From Deinococcales bacterium (lineage in GTDB: Bacteria; Deinococcota; Deinococci; Deinococcales; JAAFIG01), in the NCBI GenBank assembly GCA_025359505.1, contig JANYHH010000012.1, forward strand, positions 1 to 46,996: a stretch of 46,996 bases of DNA, in the 5' to 3' direction. Below the pieces are notes generated by a model. The model saw only the letters and a program-made list of their open reading frames with translations. It made no database searches and had not been told where the DNA came from. Below, one piece after another: positions 8,222 through 16,812 of the stretch (position 1 is the stretch's first letter; the number at the start of each line of letters is the position of its first letter). Both the position numbers and the translations under genes were made by a program.

Positions 8222-9613
8222 TTACTTGTCTTCGGCTTCGATGCGGTTGAAGCCTTTGGGCGCTCCGACCTTATCGGCGATCACGTTCTCCAAATACTTC
8301 ACAACGTTTTTGAGCGGCACGCGGTTCAGCACGTCCTCCAAAAACGCCGTGACGAGCATCTTCTCCGCCACCGGCTTCGTGATGCCCCTCGAGCGCAAGT
8401 AGAACAGCTCCTGCGGATCGACCGGCGCGGTGGTGCTGCCGTGCGAGCAGCGCACGTCGTTGGCGTTGATCTCGAGTTGCGGTACGCTGTCGGAACGCGC
8501 TTCGTCGGACAGCAGCAACGTGCGGTTTTTCTGGTAGGCATCGGTTTTCTGCGCGTTCAACTCGACTTTGATTAAACCGCTGAACACGCCCCTAGCCCTA
8601 TCCGCCAGCACGCCCTTGAACAGCAAGTCGCTGTGCGCTCGAGGCTTGAGGTGATGCTGGAGCGTCAAGTGATCGAAATGCTGATCCTTGTCCGCGAAGT
8701 AAATCGCCAGCAACTCCGACGACGCGCCCGTGTTCATCGCCGTCTGCACCTCAATGCGGGAGAGCGTCGCGCCCATCGTCACGTACAAACTGTTCAGCGC
8801 CGCGTCCGACTCGAGGCTAGATTTAATACGCTGAATGTGCGTGAAGCCGCGCCCCCAGTTCTGAATCGCCACGTAACGCAGTTGTGCCCCGCGCCCCAGT
8901 ATCAGCTCGACCGCGCCGAAATTCGCGGCTTTGATATCGGGGCTGTCCTGCTCGTCGATGTACGTGACCTTCGCATTATCCTCGAGTACCACCAATGTGC
9001 GCGAGGCAGCGAACGTCCCCTCCTGATCCAAGTACCGAAATCCACCCAGCGGCAACTCGAGTTCCACGCCTTTGGGCACGTACAGGAAGAACCCGTTGTC
9101 CCAAACCGCCGCGTTCAGCGCCGTGAATTTGTCCTCGTCCAAATGCGGAATATGCTCATACCGCTCGAGCGCCAATGTCGTCGGGGCTGGGTACGCCGCG
9201 CCGACAACGCTGTACAGGTACTTCTGCACCAACTCCGGGTGTTGCGTGACCGCAGTCTTCAGATCGGTGAAGATCACGCCCCGCGCCTCGAGTTCAGCAG
9301 GCACATCCGCGTAAATCACGCTCGAGCCACTCAGCACGATCCGACCCGCCGCGTCGGTGCTGCTCAACCGATCCCGAATCTTCGCGGGCAGATCAGCAAT
9401 GCTCGAGACGGCTGGCACGGCTTTGGCAGGCTGAAAGTTCTCGGGTTTGAAGCGCCGCAGGTTCGTGTACTTCCACGCCTCGACCGCTGTCGTCGGAATG
9501 GCGCGGTCGTTGTACACCTCGAGCGCTGAGGTGCGGGCGGACTCGAGCCATGCGGGTTCGTTGCGGTTGGGGATAGTCAGGGGAGTGGGGTTTTCATTTA
9601 TAAAATTGGTCAC
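8222..9613 (-). CDS. sufD: Fe-S cluster assembly protein SufD
   Basis: A 463-residue SufBD-fold protein. With SufB and the ATPase SufC it forms the cytoplasmic SufBCD scaffold for Fe-S clusters. The C-terminal half has the core beta-helix segments LLFKGVLADRARGVFSGLIKV, QKNRTLLLSDEARSDSVPQLEI and the histidine/cysteine-bearing NANDVRCSHGSTT typical of SufD. It starts at GTG 9613 with AGGTGA 5 nt upstream. It is the last and most separated member of the suf set: nine small genes lie between it and sufC or sufB. A terminator follows at 8177-8205. Confidence 0.95.
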   Translation of the reverse strand: MTNFINENPTPLTIPNRNEPAWLESARTSALEVYNDRAIPTTAVEAWKYTNLRRFKPENFQPAKAVPAVSSIADLPAKIRDRLSSTDAAGRIVLSGSSVIYADVPAELEARGVIFTDLKTAVTQHPELVQKYLYSVVGAAYPAPTTLALERYEHIPHLDEDKFTALNAAVWDNGFFLYVPKGVELELPLGGFRYLDQEGTFAASRTLVVLEDNAKVTYIDEQDSPDIKAANFGAVELILGRGAQLRYVAIQNWGRGFTHIQRIKSSLESDAALNSLYVTMGATLSRIEVQTAMNTGASSELLAIYFADKDQHFDHLTLQHHLKPRAHSDLLFKGVLADRARGVFSGLIKVELNAQKTDAYQKNRTLLLSDEARSDSVPQLEINANDVRCSHGSTTAPVDPQELFYLRSRGITKPVAEKMLVTAFLEDVLNRVPLKNVVKYLENVIADKVGAPKGFNRIEAEDK

Positions 9614-9642
9614 TTTTCACCTATTCAGCGTGCTTCAGTTCG

Positions 9643-10104
9643 CTAATTTACTTTTTGCATTTTGCAAATTTCCGGCAAGGGTAGTTCAGATTTGAATAAT
9701 TTGACAAGATCGTCAGGTTTTCCAAAAAAACCTTTTCCCGAGTAAAAAATTTTACCTGACGGTTCTTGCACCACGCAGAATGAAACCGACTTTTCTTTAA
9801 TGAAAACGTCAGGATAGCTTGGGTAGTTATCTTCAATATTTCGATTAGGAAAAGTGGTTATTTCAAGAAGAGGGGATTCTGTAGTTACGAAGCCAGCATG
9901 TCCATCAGCGTCAGCAGTATACGGTTGAGATTTAGTGTTTAAGATTTTCAAAGTATATGAAAACCCGCCAGAAAAAGTTACTTTCCAAATATCATCAAGC
10001 TGCACATGTCTGTCTGGATCAATCATAGTACTTTGAACATTACTAGCTCTTGGCGAGCATGAGATTAGCGAAATTAGAATGAGAAGAAACAGAAATTTTT
10101 TCAT
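9643..10104 (-). CDS. AT-rich secreted lipoprotein, unknown function
   Basis: A 153-residue protein with a lipoprotein signal: MKKF, a hydrophobic stretch, and the lipobox LISC with the acylated cysteine at about residue 16. The mature part (about 137 residues, two further cysteines) matches no family I recognise. The ATG at 10104 has GGAG 9 nt upstream; a TTG at 10119 is in frame but would swallow that site. The gene is clearly AT-rich and has no CTCGAG in 9601-10140, where its neighbours have many, which suggests recent transfer into the suf cluster. Confidence 0.72.
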   Translation of the reverse strand: MKKFLFLLILISLISCSPRASNVQSTMIDPDRHVQLDDIWKVTFSGGFSYTLKILNTKSQPYTADADGHAGFVTTESPLLEITTFPNRNIEDNYPSYPDVFIKEKSVSFCVVQEPSGKIFYSGKGFFGKPDDLVKLFKSELPLPEICKMQKVN

Positions 10105-10144
10105 TTTATTGCACTCCAAGGTAGTATTTTCTAACTTAATTCCG

Positions 10145-10327
10145 TCAGATCAAGCCGGTTTTATGCCTTAATTCATCAATCGTAATCTTGACGGTTTCCT
10201 CACCCCGCGATTCCTCGAGAACCCTACGATGCCACGCATCCTCGAGCAGTCGCTCGTACTCCTCGAGCGGCAGCATCACGAAGGTCGCGCCGGTCTCATC
10301 GGTGATTTGTTGATGCGCTGCGATCAT
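10145..10327 (-). CDS. Small antitoxin-like protein, orphan
   Basis: A 60-residue protein beginning MIAAHQQITDETG. The segment FVMLPLEEYERLLEDAW resembles small prevent-host-death/antitoxin-like proteins found as orphans or with RelE toxins, but no toxin gene lies next to it. The start is the ATG at 10327, preceded by AGGTGA 4 nt upstream; the longer frame upstream runs into AT-rich non-coding sequence. Function is inferred weakly. Confidence 0.55.
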   Translation of the reverse strand: MIAAHQQITDETGATFVMLPLEEYERLLEDAWHRRVLEESRGEETVKITIDELRHKTGLI

Positions 10328-10388
10328 GGGTTCACCTGTGTCTTCCCTCGAGTTTAGCTTCTTTCGACCCAATTCTCGAGTCATCACA

Positions 10389-10796
10389 TCATTCTGAGAT
10401 TTCTTCAGAAATTTGAATTTTAAGGTTTGTTCTCGAAAAGCAAATGTTGTAATGCTTGAAAAAGTTATTTTGTCCGAGCAGCAACCTCGGGCGGTCACTA
10501 TTTACCCAGACAAAGCCAAGTTGAATTTTCTTTAAATCTGCAATCAAAGCTTGCACAACCAACAATCTGGTTTCTGGCACAGACAAATTCCCTGTCAACG
10601 CACCACCTGCCGGGCAAGCAGCCCAATCGAAACCCAAGTCTAATCCAATCTGATACGGCATGACATTCACGGCAGAACCGCTGTCAATCAACGCTTCCAC
10701 ATCTATAACTGTTAAATCATGCTCGAGCCTCATCGGAATAATTGGCATCGTAGAAAACTGGTCAATTTGGCGATACGAAAAAACGGCTTCCTTCAC
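10389..10796 (-). CDS. Retropepsin-like (clan AA) aspartic protease, putative
   Basis: A 135-residue protein with the aspartic protease triplet embedded in VEALIDSGSAVNVMP (DSG, about residues 38-40) followed by a retropepsin-like second half ending LLLGQNNFF (about residues 105-113). Such small bacterial proteins are predicted homodimeric proteases. It starts at GTG 10796, overlapping the stop of the upstream small gene by 4 bp (GTGA), so the two are translationally coupled. The distal half is AT-rich and nearly free of CTCGAG. Substrate unknown; a non-proteolytic role is possible. Confidence 0.65.
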   Translation of the reverse strand: MKEAVFSYRQIDQFSTMPIIPMRLEHDLTVIDVEALIDSGSAVNVMPYQIGLDLGFDWAACPAGGALTGNLSVPETRLLVVQALIADLKKIQLGFVWVNSDRPRLLLGQNNFFKHYNICFSRTNLKIQISEEISE

Positions 10797-10999
10797 GCTT
10801 GACCCTCGAGAAACCGCTCGAGTGAAGCGCTCGCCTCATATGCCTCGATTGGCGTGTTGACCTCTGCGTAATCGCCCAGCGTGGCTCTGAACTCCAATGC
10901 CAAGTCGTGTGCTCGCTTCTTCTCGAGCAGCAACCAGAGTTGATTCCACTCCTCGCGGTTGAGCGTTTCTACAGAATTGACGATTTCAGCGACTGACAT
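10793..10999 (-). CDS. Small helical partner protein of the retropepsin-like gene
   Basis: A 68-residue, mostly helical protein (MSVAEIVNSVETLNREEWNQ...). The ATG at 10999 has AGAGG 5 nt upstream; an in-frame GTG at 11005 is less well placed. It overlaps the retropepsin-like gene by 4 bp. Small alpha-helical proteins of this look often precede predicted clan AA proteases in bacteria. I do not recognise a named domain. Confidence 0.6.
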   Translation of the reverse strand: MSVAEIVNSVETLNREEWNQLWLLLEKKRAHDLALEFRATLGDYAEVNTPIEAYEASASLERFLEGQA

Positions 11000-11027
11000 A
11001 TCCACCTCTTTCCGCCTCGGTCGTATT

Positions 11028-11357
11028 TTAGATCATATTCAACACTAGTTCAGACATGGTTTTCGTGGCGCTAACGATCTTTTGCTGCTCTGCTTGATCG
11101 TTCCAACACTTATCCCAAGTCAGTTGCCAACGAGCGAGTTGCACCTGAAACTCCACCAGCGTTTCACTGACCTCTGGCATTGTATCCGCCGCGCTCCACT
11201 CGATGAACCGTACACTTTCGCTCAGCAGATTTCGCACACTTTCAGCCGAGTTTTTCTCTGCGAACACCCCAATGCGGTTGAGGTTGACTGCCAAGTTACC
11301 CAGCCGTCTCGAGATCGGGTCTTTGATGAATCGTTCTTTGCGCGGGTACTCGGTCAC
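11028..11357 (-). CDS. Hypothetical protein coupled to the DUF5674-like gene
   Basis: A 109-residue, helix-rich, soluble protein starting VTEYPRKERFIKDPISRRLG. The GTG at 11357 overlaps the upstream stop by 4 bp (GTGA) and has GGTGA 4 nt upstream. The longer frame to 11504 only reads through the preceding gene. No known domain is recognised; the strict coupling suggests it works with the DUF5674-like protein. Confidence 0.6.
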   Translation of the reverse strand: MTEYPRKERFIKDPISRRLGNLAVNLNRIGVFAEKNSAESVRNLLSESVRFIEWSAADTMPEVSETLVEFQVQLARWQLTWDKCWNDQAEQQKIVSATKTMSELVLNMI

Positions 11358-11704
11358 GGGTTCACCCCAGCGAAGAAGTTGGTGACGATGCTCGAAACGC
11401 GCTCGCGCAGCTTCGGGTCTTCCAACTCGAGGGTGCGGTTTCCCTGCTTGGGTCGGATATTGATGAGCGAATCGAACGTCGCCTGCTGCGTTTGCCACAG
11501 CCAACCCGCGCCCCAGATGCTCGAGTGATCGCAGTCCAGTTCAATCAGTACCGCTTCGCAGTCCGCGTGCCACTCTCCACCACCAGCCAGAATGCCTTGC
11601 TCGAGGTCGACGGCGAGTTTGATGTACTCGTCGCTCGCGTATTCCTCGAGCATCTGACGCAGTTGTGCAGGGGTGACTTGTTCACGGATCACGAGAATGG
11701 ACAT
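11354..11704 (-). CDS. DUF5674-like protein
   Basis: A 116-residue protein whose central EQGILAGGGEWHADCEAVLIE and C-terminal FDSLINIRPKQGNRTLELEDPKLRERV segments (quoted in part) match my memory of DUF5674 proteins, small soluble proteins of unknown function that often sit in small coupled gene pairs. The ATG at 11704 is 7 bp after the sufB stop, so it is in the same transcription unit. No catalytic motif is evident. Confidence 0.65.
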   Translation of the reverse strand: MSILVIREQVTPAQLRQMLEEYASDEYIKLAVDLEQGILAGGGEWHADCEAVLIELDCDHSSIWGAGWLWQTQQATFDSLINIRPKQGNRTLELEDPKLRERVSSIVTNFFAGVNP

Positions 11705-11711
11705 CTGGCTT

Positions 11712-13148
11712 TTACCCGACTGAGCCTTCCATCTCCAACTCGATCAAGCGGTTCAGTTCCACCGCGTACTCGAGCGGCAATTCCTTGGCAATCGGTTCGA
11801 TGAATCCGCGCACGATCAGACCCGTCGCGGCTTCCTCCGACAGCCCTCGAGACATCAGGTAAAAAACCTGCTCGTCGTTGATTTTGGAGACAGTGGCTTC
11901 GTGTCCGACCGAAGCGGTTTTCTCTTCGATTTCAATGTACGGGTAGGTGTCGGTTCGGCTGTTGTCGTTGAGCAGCAACGCATCGCATTCGACGTTCGAC
12001 TTGGCATTGACCGCGCCGTCGTAGATCTTGACCAGCCCTCGGTAGCTCGAGCGACCGTCGTTCTTGGAGATGGATTTGGACACGATGCTGCTTGACGTGT
12101 TCGGCGCGAAGTGGACGACTTTACCGCCCGCGTCTTGGTGCTGCCCGGTCGTGGCCATGGCGATGCTGAGGATTTCGCCTCGAGCGCCGGGTTCTAAGAG
12201 GTACGTCGCCGGGTATTTCATTGTCACTTTGCTGCCGAGATTGCCGTCGACCCATTCCATGACCGCGCCTTCGTACACGGCGGCGCGTTGCGTGACGAGG
12301 TTGTAGACGTTGTGCGACCAATTCTGGATGGTGCTGTAACGCATCCGAGCGCCTTTTTTGACGACGATCTCGATCACGCCACTGTGGAAGCTATCGCTCG
12401 AGTAGCTGGGCGCGGTGCAGCCTTCGATGTAGTGCGCGTATGCGCCCTCGTCGATGATGATGAGCGTGCGCTCGAATTGACCGCTGTTTTCGGCGTTGAT
12501 GCGAAAGTAAGTTTGCAGCGGCACGTCGACCCGAACGCCTTTGGGGACGTAGACGAAGCTGCCGCCCGACCAGACCGCGCTGTTGACGGCGGCGAATTTG
12601 TTGTCCTCGGGCGGGATCACCGTGGCGAAGTGTTCACGGAAGAGGTCTGGGTACTCGCGCATGCCGTCTTCGATGCTCAGGAAGACCACGCCGAGCTTCT
12701 CCCACTCCTCTTTGAGGTTGTGGTACACCATTTCACTTTCGTACTGAGCGCCGACACCCGCGAGCATGCCGCGCTCGGATTCAGGGATGCCCAATCGCTC
12801 GAACGTATCTTTGATCTCCTGTGGCACGTCGTCCCAAGTGCGGGAGTTGAGCATATCCGTGGGCTTGATATAGTAGTAAATATTCTCGAGGTCTAAGCCA
12901 GAAAGGTCAGCGCCCCACTTCGGGATTGGCTTGGAGTTGTAAATATCCAACGCCTTCAAGCGAAACTCGAGCATCCACGCGGGTTCGTTCTTCGCTTTGG
13001 AGATCATCTCGACGACCTCGCGGGACAAGCCTTTAGGGGCTTTGATCGTGTACTTCTCGGGTTGTGACCAGCCGTACTCGTAGGCTTCGTTGATCTTGGC
13101 GACGCTGGGGTCTGGGATGTTGGCGGGTTGGTCGATGAACTGGGTCAT
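11712..13148 (-). CDS. sufB: Fe-S cluster assembly protein SufB
   Basis: A 478-residue SufBD-fold scaffold subunit with the usual length. Visible family segments include WSGGSFVYVPKGV, EGCTAPSYSSDSFHSGVIEI (the conserved cysteine in EGCTAP), SLHA-like region CDALLLNDNSRTDTYPYIE and VGHEATVSKINDEQVFYLMSRG near the C-terminus. With SufC and SufD it builds Fe-S clusters from sulfur delivered by a SufS-type desulfurase, which is not in this window. The ATG at 13148 has AAGGAG upstream with 8-nt spacing. It has fewer CTCGAG sites (about 7 in 1.4 kb) than less conserved neighbours. Confidence 0.97.
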   Translation of the reverse strand: MTQFIDQPANIPDPSVAKINEAYEYGWSQPEKYTIKAPKGLSREVVEMISKAKNEPAWMLEFRLKALDIYNSKPIPKWGADLSGLDLENIYYYIKPTDMLNSRTWDDVPQEIKDTFERLGIPESERGMLAGVGAQYESEMVYHNLKEEWEKLGVVFLSIEDGMREYPDLFREHFATVIPPEDNKFAAVNSAVWSGGSFVYVPKGVRVDVPLQTYFRINAENSGQFERTLIIIDEGAYAHYIEGCTAPSYSSDSFHSGVIEIVVKKGARMRYSTIQNWSHNVYNLVTQRAAVYEGAVMEWVDGNLGSKVTMKYPATYLLEPGARGEILSIAMATTGQHQDAGGKVVHFAPNTSSSIVSKSISKNDGRSSYRGLVKIYDGAVNAKSNVECDALLLNDNSRTDTYPYIEIEEKTASVGHEATVSKINDEQVFYLMSRGLSEEAATGLIVRGFIEPIAKELPLEYAVELNRLIELEMEGSVG

Positions 13149-13160
13149 GGGCGGATCTCC

Positions 13161-13526
13161 TTAATTGCTGGCGGGGGTTTTCTCAATGATGGCGATGAGT
13201 TGTTCTACTCCGGGATCGTCAGCCATCACTGGCGTTTGGAGTACGCTACGGATTCGTAAACGGTACTTGAAGCCTGGAACGAAGGTGAAGCCCTGAATAT
13301 CGCGGTGATGGTAGTAGGGTCGGCTCGAGTCGTATCTAACTTGAATGCAGTCACTAATTCGCTCGTTGGGATCGTTGGGATTCGGGTCTCGCGTGCTCAG
13401 CCACTCGAAAACGCATTTCTTGGTTTGCGGCGAAACCTCGAGTGTGTACTCGCGGATGATGGGAGCATTGCATGATGCGAGGAACACAGTTCCAACAATC
13501 AGAAGCAAGATTTGCAATTTCATCAT
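13161..13526 (-). CDS. DUF4377-like lipoprotein, copy 1
   Basis: A 121-residue lipoprotein with signal peptide MMKLQILLLIVGTVF and lipobox LASC (cysteine about residue 19). The mature domain has a conserved pair of cysteines (KKCVFEW, SDCIQV) and the run IQGFTFVPGFKYRLRIR, features of DUF4377-type extracytoplasmic domains. The ATG at 13526 has GGAGG 6 nt upstream. It is a paralogue of the next gene upstream (same C-terminal pattern ending EKTP) and lies between sufC and sufB, an unusual place for a secreted protein. Confidence 0.72.
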   Translation of the reverse strand: MMKLQILLLIVGTVFLASCNAPIIREYTLEVSPQTKKCVFEWLSTRDPNPNDPNERISDCIQVRYDSSRPYYHHRDIQGFTFVPGFKYRLRIRSVLQTPVMADDPGVEQLIAIIEKTPASN

Positions 13527-13537
13527 CTCGAGCCTCC

Positions 13538-13900
13538 TCAATTCCTGACTGGAGTTTTCTCGAGCGTCTCGAGCAGTTGGTAAGAGCGTCCGATGTAGAT
13601 TCCGTCGGTCGCCGTTTCAGTGAAGCGAACACGCAGTTTGTACTGAAAACCAGACTCGAAGGTGAAGCCGCCGATTTCATTGAGCCTGAGCGTATACCAA
13701 GCAGTGTTCGGGTCGTCTTTGACTTGCAAACAATCAGTTGCACACTGCGGCACGGGCGAGAGTTGAGGCGTGACGAGCTGGGTGCTCGAGGTGGTTATCA
13801 GCGTCGGTGCGACGTACAGCAGTTTCTCGGATACTCGAGGCGGACTACTGCAAGAAGCGAGTGCGAATAAAGCAACAAGGGCGAAGATACGCTGAATCAC
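13538..13900 (-). CDS. DUF4377-like lipoprotein, copy 2
   Basis: A 120-residue lipoprotein (hydrophobic leader then LASC) whose domain shares the segment GGFTFESGFQYKLRVRFT and the ending LEKTPVRN with the neighbouring copy. The start is GTG 13900 with a strong AAGGAGG 5 nt upstream; a TTG at 13915 is in frame but lies before the ribosome site. It is 11 bp downstream of the sufC stop, so it is part of the same operon. Function unknown; perhaps an envelope protein co-expressed under oxidative or iron stress. Confidence 0.72.
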   Translation of the reverse strand: MIQRIFALVALFALASCSSPPRVSEKLLYVAPTLITTSSTQLVTPQLSPVPQCATDCLQVKDDPNTAWYTLRLNEIGGFTFESGFQYKLRVRFTETATDGIYIGRSYQLLETLEKTPVRN

Positions 13901-13911
13901 TCGAGCCTCCT

Positions 13912-14685
13912 TCAATCGGCGGCGTTGAAGTCTGGGGCGGGGTGCTGAGCGGCGATCAGCTTGATCGGTTCGTAACCGTTGGCCTCGAGTTCAATTGCCA
14001 ATTCCTTATCGCCACTTTTGACGATCCGTCCGTCGACCATGATATGCACCATGTCTGGGACGATGAACTCTAAGAGGCGATTGTAATGCGTAATCATCAG
14101 GGCGCTGAAATTCGCGCTTCGCATCGCGTTGACTCCGTTGGCAACGACTTTCAGCGCGTCGATATCCAGTCCAGAATCGGTTTCGTCCATCAGTGCGAAA
14201 CCCGGCTCGAGCATCAGCATTTGCAGGATTTCGTTGCGCTTTTTCTCACCGCCGCTAAAGCCTTGGTTGAGGTAGCGGTTGACCCAGCTCTCGTCCCAAT
14301 CCAAAATGGCGAGCGCCTTTTGCAATTTGGCGTAGAACTCCATGAACTGCACTTCTTGTCCCGTGCGGGCTTGAATGGCGAGGCGCAGGAAGTTGGCGAC
14401 GGTCACGCCGGGAATCTCGACGGGGTACTGGAATGCCAAGTACAAGCCTTTGCGGGCGCGTTCGTCGGGTTCCATCTCCAAGACGTTCTGTCCGTCGTAC
14501 AGCACTTCGCCGCGCTCGACAGTGTACTCGGGTGCGCCCGCGATGACTTTCACCAGCGTGCTTTTACCGTTGCCGTTCGGGCCCATGATCGCGTGGAACT
14601 CGCCCGCTGGGACGGTCAGGTTGACGCCTTTGAGGATCATTTGCCCGTCGATGCTTGCCCACAAATCTTTGATCTCGAGTTTCAT
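13912..14685 (-). CDS. sufC: Fe-S cluster assembly ATPase SufC
   Basis: A 257-residue ABC-type ATPase without membrane partners. Walker A is GPNGNGKST (about residues 35-43), the signature is [11 protein letters not shown], Walker B is [12 protein letters not shown], and the switch histidine is in [13 protein letters not shown], all typical of SufC. It energises the SufBCD scaffold. The ATG at 14685 is preceded by AAAGGG. It is the first gene of the minus-strand suf cluster and diverges from msrA across a palindromic element. Confidence 0.97.
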   Translation of the reverse strand: MKLEIKDLWASIDGQMILKGVNLTVPAGEFHAIMGPNGNGKSTLVKVIAGAPEYTVERGEVLYDGQNVLEMEPDERARKGLYLAFQYPVEIPGVTVANFLRLAIQARTGQEVQFMEFYAKLQKALAILDWDESWVNRYLNQGFSGGEKKRNEILQMLMLEPGFALMDETDSGLDIDALKVVANGVNAMRSANFSALMITHYNRLLEFIVPDMVHIMVDGRIVKSGDKELAIELEANGYEPIKLIAAQHPAPDFNAAD

Positions 14686-14738
14686 GTTTGCCCTTTCAAT
14701 CTGACTCGAGGTGTTGCCCTCGAGTGCGTCTGCGTGAG

Positions 14739-14761
14739 ATCATTCTTCTATTGAGAATGAT
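14739..14761. promoter_or_regulatory. Candidate operator between sufC and msrA
   Basis: A perfect 8-bp inverted repeat ATCATTCT / AGAATGAT with a 7-nt spacer lies about 54 bp upstream of sufC and 131 bp upstream of msrA. The arms resemble half sites of iron- or Fe-S-responsive repressors, so Fur-, DtxR- or SufR-type binding is plausible. The binding protein is not known from sequence. Confidence 0.5.
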
Positions 14762-14880
14762 TCCTGACTTGGGGGTAGATTACACCTTGCACTCGGGATT
14801 CTCAAGTAACTTTGTCAGGATTACTCCAGTGCGTCCGCTCAACGGTAACGCAGCACTGAACCAGTCCTCGAGCGGCGACG

Positions 14881-14886
14881 TAAAGT
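14881..14886 (+). promoter_or_regulatory. Leaderless -10 box of msrA
   Basis: TAAAGT ends 5 nt before the msrA ATG at 14892, leaving no room for a leader or Shine-Dalgarno site. Confidence 0.45.
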
Positions 14887-14891
14887 ACGAT

Positions 14892-15422
14892 ATGAGCTTA
14901 CAAACAGTCACAATTGGCGGCGGGTGCTTCTGGTGCTTGGAAGCGGTTTATTTGGAGATGAAGGGCATCACGCAATCGGTCTCTGGCTACGCAGGCGGAC
15001 ACACGGTCAACCCGACGTACCAGCAGGTCTGCTCCGAGACGACGGGTCATGCCGAAGTCGTACAACTGACCTTCGACGACACAATCACGAGCTTTGATGA
15101 CATTTTGAAGGTCTTCTTCGTGATTCACGATCCGACCACGCTGAACCGTCAGGGTAACGATGTCGGCGAGTCGTACCGCAGCATCATCTTGTACGAGGGC
15201 GACACGCAGCTCGAGATCGCAAAGAAAGCGATTGCCGACGCGCAACTGTTGTGGGACAAACCGCTGGTCACGCAACTCGTACCGCTCGAGATTTTTTACA
15301 AGGGCGAGGATTACCACCAGAATTACTACGCCCGCAACCCGTATCAGGGCTACTGCATGGGCGTGGTCGCGCCGAAAGTGGCGAAGTTCAGGAGCAGCTT
15401 CCTCGAGCAGGTCAGGCGTTAG
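14892..15422 (+). CDS. msrA: Peptide-methionine (S)-S-oxide reductase MsrA
   Basis: A 176-residue MsrA that reduces the S form of methionine sulfoxide in proteins. The catalytic cysteine is in GGGCFWCLEAVY (about residues 9-20). SGYAGGHTVNPTYQQVCS, GHAEVVQL and the YCMGVVAPKVAKF C-terminus are typical. The start at 14892 gives the usual N-terminus; the frame is open further upstream but runs through the control region. Divergence from sufC suggests shared control in oxidative stress. Confidence 0.95.
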   Translation: MSLQTVTIGGGCFWCLEAVYLEMKGITQSVSGYAGGHTVNPTYQQVCSETTGHAEVVQLTFDDTITSFDDILKVFFVIHDPTTLNRQGNDVGESYRSIILYEGDTQLEIAKKAIADAQLLWDKPLVTQLVPLEIFYKGEDYHQNYYARNPYQGYCMGVVAPKVAKFRSSFLEQVRR

Positions 15423-15524
15423 GGGTAGGACTGGGAATTCATTGGATACGCGGGTGGCGATTTCGTAGGGACGCTCGAGCGAAGCAAAACCTCATCAACT
15501 CGAGACTCATGGTTTAATCCGAGT

Positions 15525-16271
15525 ATGGGGTTTTTGCAAAACCTGTTTAACGGCCCGTTCGGTGCGATTTACGGCGTGCTGGTGATCGTCTGCATCGTGC
15601 ATCTGTTCGTGCGGCGCAATGACCTGTACTGGCTGGCGATCCTGTTTTTGATCCCGTACATCGGGGCGATTGCGTACTTCATCACGCAAGTCTTACCCGA
15701 ACTGCGCGGCGCACGGGTGCTCGAGGCGGTGGAAAGCCTGAAGCCCGCTGGGATGCGCGTCAAGGACTTGGAGCGGCAACTCGAGGAGCTGCCCACGGCG
15801 CAGAACCGCATTTTGCTGGCGCTGGCGTACCGCGATGCGGGGCAATTGGAGCGGGCGGAAGAATTGCTGACCCAAACGCGGCAAGGCGTTTTCAGGAGCG
15901 ATCCGCACGTCACGTATGACCTCGCGGATGTCAAATTCAGAGCGGGCAAACTCGAGGAGACGCAGGGGCTGCTCCGCGAACTCTTGGAGGCAGCCCCAGA
16001 AGAACTGCGCGGGCGCGGACGGTTGCTACTGGCCCGCACGCTCGAGACATTAGGCAGCACCGAGGAAGCTGAGACGCTGTACAACAGCGCGATCTCGAGT
16101 TTCAGCGGCGAGGAAGCGCGGTACTGGTACGCGGCGTTTTTGAAAGCGCAAGGCAAATTAGAGGAGGCTGGTAAGCAGGTCGCTGCGTTGGAGCGCAACG
16201 TCAAACGCGCCAGCAATCAGTACCGTTACTCGCAGCGCGAATGGCTCGACAAAGCGCGGAAGCTACCCTAA
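15525..16271 (+). CDS. Membrane-anchored TPR protein
   Basis: A 248-residue protein with two transmembrane helices (about residues 12-29 and 34-56, separated by FVRRNDLYW) like the N-terminal module of phospholipase D-related membrane proteins. A cytoplasmic or periplasmic solenoid of about four tetratricopeptide repeats follows (about 88-230, for example ILLALAYRDAGQLERAEELL). TPR domains hold protein partners; no enzyme motif is seen. The next gene starts 4 bp after its stop, so they form a pair. Confidence 0.72.
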   Translation: MGFLQNLFNGPFGAIYGVLVIVCIVHLFVRRNDLYWLAILFLIPYIGAIAYFITQVLPELRGARVLEAVESLKPAGMRVKDLERQLEELPTAQNRILLALAYRDAGQLERAEELLTQTRQGVFRSDPHVTYDLADVKFRAGKLEETQGLLRELLEAAPEELRGRGRLLLARTLETLGSTEEAETLYNSAISSFSGEEARYWYAAFLKAQGKLEEAGKQVAALERNVKRASNQYRYSQREWLDKARKLP

Positions 16272-16275
16272 ACCC

Positions 16276-16770
16276 GTGATCGTCACGGGCTGGCGGGTTG
16301 CACTCGAGGTCGCGCTCGGGATCCTGATGCTAATCCTAGCGTTCGCTTCGTGGACTTGGTTTCAAACCGGAGTTTTCAACTTGCTGTTCGGCACTGCACC
16401 GCTGCTCGAGCAGATCGTCTTTTGCGCGATGATGTTTGGTGGTATTTTTGTGATCTTCTGGTTCGGTGCGTGGCAACGCATTGAACTCCGCCCAGATACG
16501 CAAACACTGCGCGTGGCGAGCATCAATACCCTCTACCGCTGGCGCACGCTGCACGCCAGCGACATTGCCAAAATCGGGTATTACAGCCACTCGAAATCGC
16601 TCGGGCAACTGCTGCTGAGCGGTTCATCGGGGACACGTGCGCTGGCGATTCTCGAGGATTCGATGTTTGTGACTGGGCCGTCAAGGTTCATGAAAAAAAT
16701 CGCCGGATTCATTCGTACCCATAACCCAAACGCAGAAATCGCGGCTGCGCTGACCGACTCGAGCGCGTAA
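16276..16770 (+). CDS. Two-helix membrane protein, unknown function
   Basis: A 164-residue protein with two transmembrane helices (about residues 6-27 and 47-66) and a soluble C-terminal half (RIELRPDTQTLRVASINTLYRWRTL...) that looks like a small beta-rich PH-like domain. GTG start at 16276, 4 bp after the TPR gene's stop, with only a weak ribosome site, so coupled translation is likely. No family is named with confidence. Confidence 0.62.
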   Translation: MIVTGWRVALEVALGILMLILAFASWTWFQTGVFNLLFGTAPLLEQIVFCAMMFGGIFVIFWFGAWQRIELRPDTQTLRVASINTLYRWRTLHASDIAKIGYYSHSKSLGQLLLSGSSGTRALAILEDSMFVTGPSRFMKKIAGFIRTHNPNAEIAAALTDSSA

Positions 16771-16812
16771 TTGCAGATCACTCGAGCGCAACGTTACTCG
16801 AGCGCGTAATTG
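16757..16812. repeat. 17-bp direct repeat spanning two convergent gene ends
   Basis: ACTCGAGCGCGTAATTG occurs at 16757-16773, over the stop codon of the plus-strand membrane gene, and again at 16796-16812, at the 3' end of the minus-strand gene. A third partial copy (ACTCGAGCGCAA) lies between them. It looks like a local duplication of a gene end. Confidence 0.8.
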